Position numbers and translations under genes: made by a program
Part shown: one piece after another, positions 34,479 to 43,532 of the stretch
How the letters are laid out: each line of letters starts with the position of its first letter
Numbering within the stretch: position 1 is the first letter of the stretch
The notes under the pieces: generated by a model
Database searches by the model: none
What the model was told of the DNA's origin: nothing
The model's input: the letters and a program-made list of their open reading frames with translations, nothing else
Assembly: GCA_965277075.1 (NCBI GenBank)
Contig: OZ255707.1
Span: forward strand, 1,054,001-1,118,000
Source of the DNA: Lustribacter sp965277075
GTDB taxonomy: Bacteria > Vulcanimicrobiota > Vulcanimicrobiia > Vulcanimicrobiales > Vulcanimicrobiaceae
Length of the DNA stretch: 64,000 nucleotides
Direction of reading: 5' to 3'

Positions 34479-35048
34479 TCACGATTCCTCGCCAAGTACG
34501 AGCGATAGACGGATGACGACATCCAAATACTCCATTGGCGATATCGTCTCGCCCACCGTGTTCGCCTTATATTCGGAGTAGTCGCTGTCCGTTGGATTTC
34601 GAAAGACGTGAATGACGTTCGCTGGTAAGTCGACGACCCAGTATTCCGGTATACCGGCGCCGGCATATTTGGATTTCTTCTCGCCCAGGTCGAATGCTAA
34701 CGATCTATCGGCTACTTCAATAATGAGCGCGATCTCTTCAACGCGTGGTCGTTCACGAGCATAGTTCCGCGTGGTTCGCGCCAGCGCGATATCTGGTTCC
34801 GGTTCATCGCGGCTGTTGAGACGTAGGCTTAAACTGTCAGCATTGACGATGTAGCGCGATCGCCGCTGGTCTCCGAGCTGAGCGTTGAGGCTATTGACAG
34901 CATGGCCGTGCCGGTCGCCTTTCGGGCTCATCTCGAGGATCAGCCCATCGATCAGCTCAACCCCTCGTGTAGGCAGCAGGCCGAAATCGGCCATCTGCTC
35001 GTAATCGTCAGCCGTGATTCGGTGTAGTCGTTCACTAGCGATCGTCAC
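34479..35048 (-). CDS. Uma2-family (DUF820) putative restriction endonuclease-like protein
   Basis: A 189-residue PD-(D/E)XK fold protein. ITADDYEQMADFG, RGVELIDGLILEMSP, EPDIALART and ALIIEVADRSLAFDLGEKKSKYAGAGIPEYWVVD are classic Uma2 motifs; the Asp in EPDIAL and the Glu-Val in IIEVADRS form the nuclease site. The GTG start lies six bases after the stop of the xanthine-dehydrogenase remnant. These genes are widespread, often mobile, and of unknown role. It is unrelated to its catabolic neighbours. Confidence 0.92.
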   Translation of the reverse strand: MTIASERLHRITADDYEQMADFGLLPTRGVELIDGLILEMSPKGDRHGHAVNSLNAQLGDQRRSRYIVNADSLSLRLNSRDEPEPDIALARTTRNYARERPRVEEIALIIEVADRSLAFDLGEKKSKYAGAGIPEYWVVDLPANVIHVFRNPTDSDYSEYKANTVGETISPMEYLDVVIRLSLVLGEES

Positions 35049-35054
35049 GTCACG

Positions 35055-35333
35055 TCATTCGCTGATTTGGCGCCAAGCCCCACGCGGCGGCTCATTCAGT
35101 GCGCCGTATACGTCTTCGGCGCAAACAGGAAAGTGCGAAAGCTGAACGCCGGCCGCTGCGTCGATCGCATTCACCACGGCGGCAGCGACGCCGACGTTCG
35201 CGAGTTCACCAACCATGCGCGTTCCGAACGGTCCATCGCCCGGCGGAGCTTGAAGCAGAATCGTGCGGAGCGGCGGCAGGTCGCGCATGGTGGGCAACTT
35301 ATATTCACCCAGGCTCGGCGCCGTGATTTTGCC
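35055..35333 (-). pseudogene. C-terminal remnant of a xanthine dehydrogenase/aldehyde oxidase molybdopterin subunit
   Basis: The minus strand encodes a clear family C-terminus: TAPSLGEYKLPTMRDLPPLR, GDGPFGTRMVGELANVGVAA, VVNAIDAAAGVQLSHFPVCAED. In intact proteins this is the last ninety of about 750 residues. The upstream sequence in frame is not homologous and soon becomes the complement of the gene at 35530, so the rest has been lost. The stop is intact. It is evidence for a deletion or rearrangement at about 35330. Confidence 0.8.
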
Positions 35334-35529
35334 GTCGCCGGAGCAAAATTTTCCGACATGTCGTCGAGAACACAAGCGCGTCGCCGTGCACCGTGGACAC
35401 ATTCCCCCAAACTCGTGTTTCGCGTCGTGGCGGTCGCGCGCATGCATCCTGAGCTGCCCGCGAAGCTGCCGAGCCGCGGCAAAGGCGCGGTGCGGCCCGC
35501 ATCGGAACAGGTGCGCGAGGAGATCTTGC

Positions 35530-36255
35530 ATGCGACTTCTGCACGTCACTACCTCCGTTTTGACACTCGGCGTGCTGGTCGCCGGCACGTTTCCGGCGAC
35601 CGCGCTTGCCGCATCGGAACCGGAACCGGCAACGACCGCGGCGGAAACGCCTGGCGGCCCGGGGTTGCCGCCGGATGTCTATCCGAGTTCGCGGAGCCGC
35701 GTTCCGCTCATCACGCCGGAACGGCTCACGTCGGATCTGGGGAAAAAGCTCTATGACGAAGCGAACCACGACACGGCGTCACTCGTCGGGCTGCAAGGCC
35801 CGGGCGGCATTGCGCTCTACAGTCCGAAGTACGACGACGCCCAACGACCGCTCAACCGGTTCTTGCGGTTCGGAACCGGGCTTGACCGGAAGCTCGTCGA
35901 GGTCGCGATCCTGATCTCCGCGCGCCAAACAAATCAGCGGTTCGAGTGGGCCGCACACGAGCAGGCGGCGCGCGCGGCCGGTGTCTCGGCCGCGACGATC
36001 GACGTGATCCGGACGCGCCAGCCGACGACGGGCCTCGATCCGCAGGAAGCCGCGATCATCGCACTCGGCCGCGAAGGCATCGGCGACCGCCACGTCTCGG
36101 CGGCGACGTTCTCAAGGGCGCAGGCGCTGCTAGGCACCCAGGGCCTGATCGACATCGTCGGCGTGATGGGCGACTACCTCATGACGGGCTTGCTGTTGAC
36201 GACGTTCGATCAACAGCTGCCGGCGGGCGCGACCTCCGATCTGCCGATGCCCTGA
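35530..36255 (+). CDS. Secreted carboxymuconolactone decarboxylase-like (AhpD-fold) protein
   Basis: A 241-residue protein with a signal peptide (LHVTTSVLTLGVLVAGTFPATALA) and a CMD/AhpD fold: LNRFLRFGTGLDRKLVEVAILISARQT, FEWAAHEQAARAAGVS. It has no CxxC, so it is not a peroxidase of the AhpD type; the EWxxHE motif fits the CMD branch. The ATG at 35530 is preceded by AGGAG. Export to the periplasm is unusual but known for some members. Function unknown. It converges with the binding-protein gene at 36274. Confidence 0.85.
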   Translation: MRLLHVTTSVLTLGVLVAGTFPATALAASEPEPATTAAETPGGPGLPPDVYPSSRSRVPLITPERLTSDLGKKLYDEANHDTASLVGLQGPGGIALYSPKYDDAQRPLNRFLRFGTGLDRKLVEVAILISARQTNQRFEWAAHEQAARAAGVSAATIDVIRTRQPTTGLDPQEAAIIALGREGIGDRHVSAATFSRAQALLGTQGLIDIVGVMGDYLMTGLLLTTFDQQLPAGATSDLPMP

Positions 36256-36273
36256 GCCCGCGCAGATTCGAGA

Positions 36274-37278
36274 TCACGCCCCGCCCTTGGCAGCGAGGGC
36301 GGCGGCGTCGCGCGCGATCGACATGTCGGCGACTTTTTCGAGCGGCAACACGGCTTTCTGCGTTCCCAGCGTGACGTTGAGCTGCTGGAGAAAGTTGATG
36401 CGCTCCGGCGTCAGGACGATCGCGGTGTTGTACGCCTTGAACTCCTGGAACCAGCTCCACTGACCGATCGCCTGTTGGTCGGTATCGGGCCCGACACCGT
36501 CGCGGAATGCCTTGATGTAGTCCTGTTTCGAGGCGGGTGAGTTCACATAGCGGTACGCTTTGCCGTACGCCGCCAGCGTCCGCACGAGGAGGTCGCGTTT
36601 AGACGCGATCGCATGATCCGACGCGAAGGCCCCCTGATTAGTGAACTCCGGCAGATCCTTGGCGAAACTGGCGATCGCACGGACGCCGTACTGCGCGGCA
36701 AGATGGATGAACTCGTGCTGTGAGGGACCGGCGTCGACTTTCTTGGCGGCGACCGCCTTGAAGACGTCCGAGCTGCTGCCGATATTGACGAACTTCACCT
36801 TGTTGATGTCGACCCCGTTCTTCTTCAGCAGCGCGGCAGCGGAGACGTACACGAGCGCGCCGACCGCCCCGGTCCCGACCGTCTTACCCTCCAGATCTTT
36901 GATCGACTTCACATCCGGGTTGGCGGTAAACATCTCGAAGCTCAACGGCAGCAGCGCGCTGCCGACGAGTTTGATCGGCGCGCCGTTCTCGATGGCGGGG
37001 AAGACCTGGCTGAAACCGGTCAGGATCGAGATGTCCGACGCGCCGGTGACGATTGCGGCCATCAGCTTCACGCCGTCCGAGACGTTCTGCGTTTCGTCGT
37101 GCACGTTGACCGTATCGAAGTACTTGCGGTTCTTGATCAACGCTTGCAGCGCGAACGAATCGTTGGCACCGGTGTTGATGATGTTGATTGTATCGGCCGC
37201 GCTCGCCGGGCGGCCGCCGGCGAGCGCGGCGGCGAGGCCGGCGAGAAATTGCGGCCGGGTCGATTGTCCGATGTGCAC
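36274..37278 (-). CDS. NMT1-family substrate-binding protein (paralogue of 42465)
   Basis: A 334-residue binding protein with a signal peptide ending near RPASAAD. Long segments (INIINTGANDSFALQALI, ILTGFSQVFPAIENGAP, NKVKFVNIGSSSDVFKAVAA) are nearly identical to the protein at 42465, which belongs to the ABC importer at the far end of this module. It starts 21 bp after the GntR-type regulator gene. It probably delivers a related ligand to the same importer. Confidence 0.9.
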   Translation of the reverse strand: MHIGQSTRPQFLAGLAAALAGGRPASAADTINIINTGANDSFALQALIKNRKYFDTVNVHDETQNVSDGVKLMAAIVTGASDISILTGFSQVFPAIENGAPIKLVGSALLPLSFEMFTANPDVKSIKDLEGKTVGTGAVGALVYVSAAALLKKNGVDINKVKFVNIGSSSDVFKAVAAKKVDAGPSQHEFIHLAAQYGVRAIASFAKDLPEFTNQGAFASDHAIASKRDLLVRTLAAYGKAYRYVNSPASKQDYIKAFRDGVGPDTDQQAIGQWSWFQEFKAYNTAIVLTPERINFLQQLNVTLGTQKAVLPLEKVADMSIARDAAALAAKGGA

Positions 37279-37299
37279 GCGCGGGTTCCTTTCTAAGAG

Positions 37300-37995
37300 C
37301 TAGGGAGGCAAAATCGCCGCGGTTTCGCGGACGGCGGCACGAACGTTGGAGATATGGACCCGCATCGCGCGTTCGGCGGCGTCGCCGTCACGCGCGGCGA
37401 GCGCCTCGAAGATGCGGCGATGCTCGGCAAGCGACTTCGTCGGGCGGCCGGGGTTGAGCACGCTGCGGTACTGATGGCGGACGCTTTGCGATTTCAATAA
37501 CGACAGCAGGTGCGCCGACGTGCGGTGGTCCGCGATCCGGGAGATCGCCGCGTGGAAGCGGCTGTTCCCGTCCGAATAGCGCCGCAGGTTGCCCGCGCGC
37601 TCGTGGACCTCCATGTCGGTGAGGATTTCGCGCAACACGTCCGCGCCGGCGTCGTCGATCTTCGCGGCCGCCGTGCGAGCGACGAGTGCTTCGAGCACGG
37701 CGCGCGTTTCGATGATCTCGTCGGCTTCCTCGATCGTGTACGCGCGAACGCGCGCGCCGCGGTTGGCTTCGTGGACGACCAACTGCTCTTGTTCGAGAAT
37801 CGAGAGCGCGACGCGAATCGCCGCTCGGCTCGTCTCGAGCTGCTTGGCCAACTGCTGTTCGACGAGGCGCTCGTTGGGTTGAAAGTGGCCATCGACGATC
37901 GCGTCGCGCAAGCGAGCGGTTACATCCCGATAAGAGCGTTCGGTTGCGATCGACCGGGCAGGACGAGCGCCGATTGGCGGGAAAATAGCTTTCAT
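37300..37995 (-). CDS. GntR-family (FCD domain) regulator
   Basis: A 231-residue regulator from ATG 37995. The winged helix is SYRDVTARLRDAIVDGHFQPNERLVEQQLAKQLETSRAAIRVALSILEQEQLVV, and the FCD effector domain has IIETRAVLEALVARTAA, RFHAAISRIADHR and EHRRIFEALAARDGDAAERAM, including Arg/His residues that often bind metal and an organic acid. Only 26 bp separate its start from the divergent Pht5-like operon; a perfect palindrome fills that gap. Confidence 0.92.
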   Translation of the reverse strand: MKAIFPPIGARPARSIATERSYRDVTARLRDAIVDGHFQPNERLVEQQLAKQLETSRAAIRVALSILEQEQLVVHEANRGARVRAYTIEEADEIIETRAVLEALVARTAAAKIDDAGADVLREILTDMEVHERAGNLRRYSDGNSRFHAAISRIADHRTSAHLLSLLKSQSVRHQYRSVLNPGRPTKSLAEHRRIFEALAARDGDAAERAMRVHISNVRAAVRETAAILPP

Positions 37996-37996
37996 T

Positions 37997-38008
37997 ATTG
38001 GCGCCAAT
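37997..38008. promoter_or_regulatory. 12-bp perfect palindrome, candidate GntR operator
   Basis: ATTGGCGCCAAT lies directly between the start codons of the GntR regulator (37995) and the divergent operon (38022). FadR-type GntR proteins bind short palindromes of about this length. Promoters must overlap the coding starts because the gap is only 26 bp. Confidence 0.6.
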
Positions 38009-38021
38009 TTGTGGAGGCGGT

Positions 38022-39005
38022 GTGCGAGCCCTTCGAACCGTGATCGGGCAGTACGGTCACAACACGGTCCTCACGAGCAAGCGCGTCGCGCCAGCGGGGA
38101 TCGCTCTCGACTACGTCACCGTCGACCCGATGATCGCGGCGTTTCGCAAGATGGTGCGCGAACGGGTGTACGAGGTCTGCGAAGTCGCGGTCACGACGTA
38201 CGTGGTCGCCAAATACTTCGAAAAGGGTTTCACGGCGCTGCCGATCCCGCTCAACCGGATGTTCCATTTCGGTGACGTCCAGGTCGGCACCGATACCGGG
38301 ATCGTCGCTCCGGTCGATCTCGCCGGCAAGTGCGTCGGCGTTCGCGCCTACACCGTCACGACCGGGGTGTGGGTTCGCGGCATCCTCCAAAGCGAGTACG
38401 GCGTCGATCCGTCGTCGATCACCTGGATCACCGACGACGAAGAGCACGTCCAGGAGTTCCGCGTGCCGGCCAACGTCGTCCCCTCGGACGGGCCCAGTCT
38501 CGTCGACTTGTTTCAAGACGGCGCGATCGACGCCGCATTCGCCGGCCGCGCCGGTCTCGGTCGCACGGGCGCGCCGCGCGAAGGCTGGGAAGCCGGCCAG
38601 AACGCCGGCGTCGCGGTGCAGACGACGCGCGATTTCCGCCCGCTGTTCGCCGATGCCGCCCGGCTCGACCGCGAGTGGTTTCTCCGCACCGGCATCTATC
38701 CGATCCACGGCGTGCTGTGCGTGCGCGACGACGTCCTCGCGGAACAGCCGGACCTACCGCGCGCGCTGTTCGAGACCTTCAGCGAAGCGAAGGCCGTCTA
38801 TCTGGCCGACCTCGCGCGCGACGGACCACAGACCGCCGACGACAAAAAATGGGCCGCGCTGCAGACGATCGTCGGACCTGACCCGCTGCCCTACGGCCTC
38901 GCCGCCAACTATCGCACGCTCGACGCGCTGATGGACTACGCGTTCAACCAGCAGCTCCTGCCCAAGCGCTTCACGCCCGAAGAGATGTTCTTCCCCATCG
39001 ACTGA
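38022..39005 (+). CDS. 4,5-dihydroxyphthalate decarboxylase (Pht5)-like binding-protein-fold protein
   Basis: A 327-residue cytosolic protein from GTG 38022 (GGAGG just upstream). RTVIGQYGHNTVLTSKRV, LDYVTVDPMIAAFRKMVRERVYEVCEVA and VGVRAYTVTTGVWVRGILQ are Pht5-family signatures. Pht5 decarboxylates 4,5-dihydroxyphthalate to protocatechuate, and the family has the periplasmic-binding type II fold without signal peptide. It heads an operon of amidohydrolase, a second Pht5-like gene and an ABC importer. An actual decarboxylase role is inferred. Confidence 0.85.
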   Translation: MRALRTVIGQYGHNTVLTSKRVAPAGIALDYVTVDPMIAAFRKMVRERVYEVCEVAVTTYVVAKYFEKGFTALPIPLNRMFHFGDVQVGTDTGIVAPVDLAGKCVGVRAYTVTTGVWVRGILQSEYGVDPSSITWITDDEEHVQEFRVPANVVPSDGPSLVDLFQDGAIDAAFAGRAGLGRTGAPREGWEAGQNAGVAVQTTRDFRPLFADAARLDREWFLRTGIYPIHGVLCVRDDVLAEQPDLPRALFETFSEAKAVYLADLARDGPQTADDKKWAALQTIVGPDPLPYGLAANYRTLDALMDYAFNQQLLPKRFTPEEMFFPID

Positions 39006-39025
39006 TACCAGTAAAGGGACCTCGA

Positions 39026-39883
39026 GTGGAAATCGTAGACATCCATCCGCACGCGATCGCCAAAGACGCGATGCGCTACCCGTTCGCGCCGGTCGGCGGC
39101 AAGATGTCGAAGTGGTCGCTGGAGCGCCCCGTCGACGGCGACGAACTTGCCGCATGGATGGACAAAGCGGGCATCCGCCGCGCCGTCATCGTGCACGCGT
39201 CGACCGCTTACGGCTACGACAACAGCTACGTCGCCGACGTGATCGCAGCGCACGCGGATCGTTTCCGCTTCGTCGGCGCGGTCGACGTGCTCGCTGCCGA
39301 CGCGCCCGAGAAATTGACGCACTGGGTCAAGGAACGCGGTATGGTCGGCTTCCGCATCTTCGCTGCCGGCAGCACGATGGACGAGAGCTCCGGCGCGTGG
39401 CTCGCCGATCCGGCGACCTTCCCGGCGTGGGAACGCGCGCGTGACCTCGGCATCCCGGTGTGCGTGCAGACGCGCTTCGCGTCGTTTCCCATGCTACGCA
39501 AATTGCTCGACCAGTTTCCCGACGTGACCGTCATTCTCGACCACTGCTCGCACCCGCCGGTCGACGACGGGCCGCCGTACGCGGCGGCGCAGGCGTTCTT
39601 CGATCTCGCCGCCTACCCGAAGGTGAACCTCAAGCTCACCGAGCGCAACTTCCACGATCTGCGCGCCGGTAAGGCGTCGACGCGGTCGTTCATCGAGAAG
39701 ACGATCGCCGCGTTCGGGTCCGACCGCATCGCATGGGGATCGAACTTCCCGTCCTCCGACGGAACACTCGTGGAACTGCGCGATCTCGCCGCGCGCGAAC
39801 TCGCGTTTCTTGCCGAAGCCGATCAGCGCGCGATCTTCTGCGAGACGGCGCTCAAACTCTATCCCGCCCTGGCGGCTCTCTGA
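39026..39883 (+). CDS. Amidohydrolase-2 family metal hydrolase
   Basis: A 285-residue TIM-barrel enzyme from GTG 39026. The metal motif DIHPH (His7, His9) is intact, and ILDHCSHPPVDDG and IAWGSNFPSSDGT are conserved as in LigI/PDC-lactonase-like and related decarboxylases. It is between two Pht5-like genes; its stop overlaps the next start by one base (TGATG). Hydrolysis of a lactone or decarboxylation of an aromatic intermediate is plausible. Confidence 0.87.
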   Translation: MEIVDIHPHAIAKDAMRYPFAPVGGKMSKWSLERPVDGDELAAWMDKAGIRRAVIVHASTAYGYDNSYVADVIAAHADRFRFVGAVDVLAADAPEKLTHWVKERGMVGFRIFAAGSTMDESSGAWLADPATFPAWERARDLGIPVCVQTRFASFPMLRKLLDQFPDVTVILDHCSHPPVDDGPPYAAAQAFFDLAAYPKVNLKLTERNFHDLRAGKASTRSFIEKTIAAFGSDRIAWGSNFPSSDGTLVELRDLAARELAFLAEADQRAIFCETALKLYPALAAL

Positions 39884-40836
39884 TGACGAGCGTCGCGACT
39901 GAGACCGTCGTCCTCAACGCGTTGCTCGATACCTATGGGCATACGCGCGGGATCAAGGATGGTTCGCTCACCTCACCGCACCTGCGCTTCGAATTCTCGG
40001 ACATTCTGCCGGTGAGCAGCGCGTTCGGCCGGATGGCCGAGCGGCAGGAATTCGACCTGGCCGAGATGGCGATCGTTACGTTCATTCAAGCGCTCGCACT
40101 CGGCAAACCGATCGTCCTGATGCCGGTCGTGATGCTGAACCGCTTCCACCACGGCTCGATGATCTGCAAGCGCGGCGGTAACGTCGACGGCCCCACCCAC
40201 CTCAACGGCAAGCGCATCGGCGTTCGCGCCTACACGCAGACGACCGGCGTGTGGGTGCGCGGCATCTACCACGCGGAATACGGCCTCGATCTGGCGAGCA
40301 TCACCAACGTGACGACCGAAGGTGGTCATCTCACCGAGTACGTCGAGCCCCCGAACATCGTTCGCGCGCCGAAGGGACGCAAGCTCGAGGACATGCTGCT
40401 CGAGGGCGAAATCGACGCGTGGATCGCGGGCCGCGATGCGCCAAAGCTGCCCGAGGTCCGACCCGTGCTGGAAGGCGCCGACGCCGCGGCCGTGGCGTGG
40501 TTCGACCGGCTGCGCGCGTTCCCGATCAACCATATGCTCACGCTCTCGACCGCGATCGTCGACGCCCACCCGTGGCTGCCGGGCGAACTCTTCGACCTGC
40601 TCAAACGCGGCAAGGAGGGCTACCTCGCTGAACTCGGCGCCAAGGAGTCGGCCCAAGGCGACGAGGCCTTCCGATTGCAATTGCTCAAGCGCGGAATCGA
40701 TCCGCTGCCGTTCGGCGTTCAGGCCCTGCGCACGTCGCTCGACGTCGTCATCGACTACGCGTTCGCGCAGCAGTTGATTCCACGCCGTTATGCGGTCGAC
40801 GAACTCTTCGATCCGCGTACGCGGTCGCTGGCGTAA
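39883..40836 (+). CDS. Pht5-like binding-protein-fold protein (second copy)
   Basis: A 317-residue paralogue of the protein at 38022, sharing RIGVRAYTQTTGVWVRGIYHAEYGLD and VIDYAFAQQLIPRRYAVDELF with that copy. No signal peptide. Two copies in one operon may act on two substrates or form a hetero-oligomer. It is six bases upstream of the importer ATPase. Confidence 0.85.
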   Translation: MTSVATETVVLNALLDTYGHTRGIKDGSLTSPHLRFEFSDILPVSSAFGRMAERQEFDLAEMAIVTFIQALALGKPIVLMPVVMLNRFHHGSMICKRGGNVDGPTHLNGKRIGVRAYTQTTGVWVRGIYHAEYGLDLASITNVTTEGGHLTEYVEPPNIVRAPKGRKLEDMLLEGEIDAWIAGRDAPKLPEVRPVLEGADAAAVAWFDRLRAFPINHMLTLSTAIVDAHPWLPGELFDLLKRGKEGYLAELGAKESAQGDEAFRLQLLKRGIDPLPFGVQALRTSLDVVIDYAFAQQLIPRRYAVDELFDPRTRSLA

Positions 40837-40841
40837 CGGCC

Positions 40842-41639
40842 ATGAGCGTTGCGAAGCTAGCCGTCCACAACGTCTCGAAGACGTTCCGCGTCAGCGGCAG
40901 GGCGGACGCGGTGCGCGTGCTCCCCGTTCTGCGCGGCGTGAGCTTCAACGTCTTCGAATCGGAGATCGTGTCGCTCATCGGCGAGAGCGGCAGCGGCAAG
41001 ACCACGCTGCTGCGGATCGTGCAAGGCTTGATCAAAGCCGACGCGGGCGAGATCACGGTCGGCAGCATGGCGATTCGCGGCCCTGGCTACGACCGCGGTA
41101 TCGTCTTCCAACAAGCCAACTTGTTGCCGTGGCGGACCGCACAGAGCAACATCGAGTTCGGGCTCGAGCTCAAGGGCGTCGGTCCCGACCAACGCCGCGA
41201 ACGGGCGAAGGAACTGCTCGGGCTCGTCGGCCTGAGCGATTTCGCCCACCAGTACCCACACCAACTCTCCGGCGGCATGCAGCAGCGCATCGGCGTCGCC
41301 CGAGCGCTCGCCATCGATCCGGAGATTCTGCTGATGGACGAACCGTTCAGCGCGCTCGACGCGCAGACGCGTGAGGCGTTGCAGTACGAATTGTTGCGTA
41401 TCCACATTGAAACGCGAAAGACGATTCTTTTCGTCACGCACGATCTGGACGAAGCGGTCTATTTGAGCGATCGGGTGATCGTCATGGGTTCGCGACCGGG
41501 CCGCATTAAGGACGTCATCACGGTGCCCTTTCCCCGGCCGCGCCCGAATCTGCCGGAGATGCGGGGAAACCCGACCTTCCTCGAGCTGCGCGACCTGATC
41601 TGGCAGCGCATCCGTCCCGAAGCGAGCGTGAACGCATGA
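40842..41639 (+). CDS. SsuB/TauB-type ABC transporter ATPase
   Basis: A 265-residue ATPase. Walker A is GESGSGKT (47-54), the signature is LSGGMQQR (142-149), Walker B LLMDEP with Glu167, followed by SALDAQT and VTHDLDEAVYLSDR. It overlaps the permease start by four bases and belongs to the complete importer 40842-43454. Confidence 0.93.
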   Translation: MSVAKLAVHNVSKTFRVSGRADAVRVLPVLRGVSFNVFESEIVSLIGESGSGKTTLLRIVQGLIKADAGEITVGSMAIRGPGYDRGIVFQQANLLPWRTAQSNIEFGLELKGVGPDQRRERAKELLGLVGLSDFAHQYPHQLSGGMQQRIGVARALAIDPEILLMDEPFSALDAQTREALQYELLRIHIETRKTILFVTHDLDEAVYLSDRVIVMGSRPGRIKDVITVPFPRPRPNLPEMRGNPTFLELRDLIWQRIRPEASVNA

Positions 41640-42472
41640 GCGTCACCGCCGAAGCTCCGCTGACACCGGAGGCCGAGCTCGAAGAGATCGACACTGGCGA
41701 TGCCGCCGCCAAGCGCAAGCGTCGGCTGTCGATCATCCGCGCGTGCGCGATCGTCATCGCGTTCGGCGCGTGGGAGATTTTCGGCCGCCAGATTAACCCG
41801 CTATTCATGTCGTATCCGAGCAAGATCGTGCTCGGCGCGATCAGTCTCGCGCAGGCCGGCGTGTTGCAGGAGGCGGTGCTCGAGAGTTTGCGCACACTCA
41901 CGCTCGGCTACATCTTCGGGGCGTTCGTCGGCGTGGTGCTGGGTCTCGCGGTCGGGCGGTATCGCGAGGTCGAAGCCGCGCTCGACTGGCTGATCAGCGC
42001 GCTCTACGCGACGCCACTTGTCGCGCTCATTCCGCTGGTCATCTTATGGTTCGGCCTCGGCTTCACGGCCAAACTCTTCATCGTCTTTCTCTTCACGCTC
42101 TTTCCGGTGTTGATCAACACGTCGATCGGCGTGAAGAACGTGAGCCGTTCGCTGGTCGACGTCGGCGTCGCGTTCGTTGCCAACGAACGCCAAATCTTCA
42201 GCAAGATCATCCTGCCGGCGTCGTTGCCCTACATCATGGCCGGCCTGCGGCTGGGCATCGGACGCGCGATCATCGGCATGGTCACGGCCGAGTTCTTCAC
42301 CGCGATCAGCGGCCTCGGCGGCCTCGTTGTGAAGTACGGCAACCAATTTCGTACGGACGAGATGCTCGTCCCGGTCCTCATCCTGATGGTTCTCGGCGTC
42401 GTGCTGACCAGCACGCTGCAACGCGCCGAGCAGATCATCGCACCGTGGAAGACGACCGACAACAATGATTAG
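41636..42472 (+). CDS. SsuC/TauC-type ABC transporter permease
   Basis: A 278-residue permease with an N-terminal cytosolic extension (EAELEEIDTGDAAAKRKRR) before the first membrane segment. The EAA-like loop is SRSLVDVGVAFVANERQIFSKIILPASLPYIMAG. It overlaps the ATPase by four bases and the binding protein by eight. Substrates are likely phthalate-like or related aromatic acids, judging from the Pht5-like enzymes. Confidence 0.92.
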   Translation: MSVTAEAPLTPEAELEEIDTGDAAAKRKRRLSIIRACAIVIAFGAWEIFGRQINPLFMSYPSKIVLGAISLAQAGVLQEAVLESLRTLTLGYIFGAFVGVVLGLAVGRYREVEAALDWLISALYATPLVALIPLVILWFGLGFTAKLFIVFLFTLFPVLINTSIGVKNVSRSLVDVGVAFVANERQIFSKIILPASLPYIMAGLRLGIGRAIIGMVTAEFFTAISGLGGLVVKYGNQFRTDEMLVPVLILMVLGVVLTSTLQRAEQIIAPWKTTDNND

Positions 42473-43454
42473 GCGACGCTTCGTGTACGCCGCGGGCGCC
42501 GCGGTCGCGGCCGGCGCGTTTGCGCGGCCGGCGAACGCGGCATCGCTGGCGATCTCGATCATCAACACCGGTTCGAACGATTCGCTCGCCTTGCAAGCCC
42601 TGATCCGCGACAAGCGGTACTTCGAAGACCTCAACCTGAACGCCACGACGCAAAACGTCTCGGACGGCATCAAGCTGACGGCAGCGATCGTCAGCGGTGC
42701 GGCCGACGTCGGTATCTTGACCGGGTTCAGCCAAGTCTTTCCGGCGATCGAGAACGGCGCACCGCTCAGGCTCGTCGGCGGCGCGCTGGTGAAGCCCGAT
42801 TTCGCCGTGTTGACCGGCAACGCGCAAATCCGCTCGATCAGGGATCTCGAGGGGAAGACGATCGGGACGGGCGCCGTCGGCGCGCTCATCTACTCGGCGA
42901 TGGCGGCGATGCTGCGCAAGAACAACGTCGACATCAACAAGGTCACCTTCGTCAACATCGGCAGCAGCGCAGACGTCTTCAAAGCGATCGCAGCCAAGAA
43001 GGTCGACGCCGGTCCCTGCCAGCACGACTTCGTAAAACTCGCACCCCAGTTCGGCGTGCGCATGATCGCCGACGCCGTGAACGAAATCCCCGAATTCGCC
43101 AATCAAGGTAGCTTCACGACCGAGAAAGTCATTGCGGAGAAGCGCGACGCCCTGGTGCGAACGCTTGCGGCGTACGGGCGCGCGTACCGAATGGTGAACA
43201 GCCGCGGGGCTGAGGCCGACTATGTGAAAGCCTACGTCGAGGGCGCGGGGCCCGGTTCTGAGGAAGCCGGCCGCGACCGATGGACGTGGATCAACGCGGT
43301 GCACGGCTACGACGCCGACATCGTCTTGAACCCCGCACGGATCGCGTACATGCAGCAGCTCAACGTCGCTTTGGGGTTGCAGAAGGCGGTTCTTCCGCTG
43401 GAACGCGTCGCGGATATGTCGCTGGCACGTGACGCGGTGAAATTGCTGCGCTGA
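42465..43454 (+). CDS. NMT1-family substrate-binding protein of the Pht5-module importer
   Basis: A 329-residue binding protein with a signal peptide (RRRFVYAAGAAVAAGAFARPANA; twin Arg, Tat-like). It is highly similar to the protein at 36274 (INTGSNDSLALQALI, ILTGFSQVFPAIENGAP, KVTFVNIGSSADVFKAIAAKK). It closes the six-gene operon that starts at 38022. No strong terminator follows; a short TAACGA/TCGTTA hairpin lies at 43483-43498 without a T-run. Confidence 0.92.
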   Translation: MIRRRFVYAAGAAVAAGAFARPANAASLAISIINTGSNDSLALQALIRDKRYFEDLNLNATTQNVSDGIKLTAAIVSGAADVGILTGFSQVFPAIENGAPLRLVGGALVKPDFAVLTGNAQIRSIRDLEGKTIGTGAVGALIYSAMAAMLRKNNVDINKVTFVNIGSSADVFKAIAAKKVDAGPCQHDFVKLAPQFGVRMIADAVNEIPEFANQGSFTTEKVIAEKRDALVRTLAAYGRAYRMVNSRGAEADYVKAYVEGAGPGSEEAGRDRWTWINAVHGYDADIVLNPARIAYMQQLNVALGLQKAVLPLERVADMSLARDAVKLLR

Positions 43455-43532
43455 CCCGCGCAGACGTTTGAAGATGGCGCGCTAACGATACCTCGTTATA
43501 GGCCCGTCATACACGGTGAATCGCTTCTATCG

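Noticed and set aside
43483..43498. TAACGA/TCGTTA hairpin after the importer operon as a terminator
   Set aside because: The stem is only 6 bp, AT-rich, and no T-run follows; not strong enough to call.
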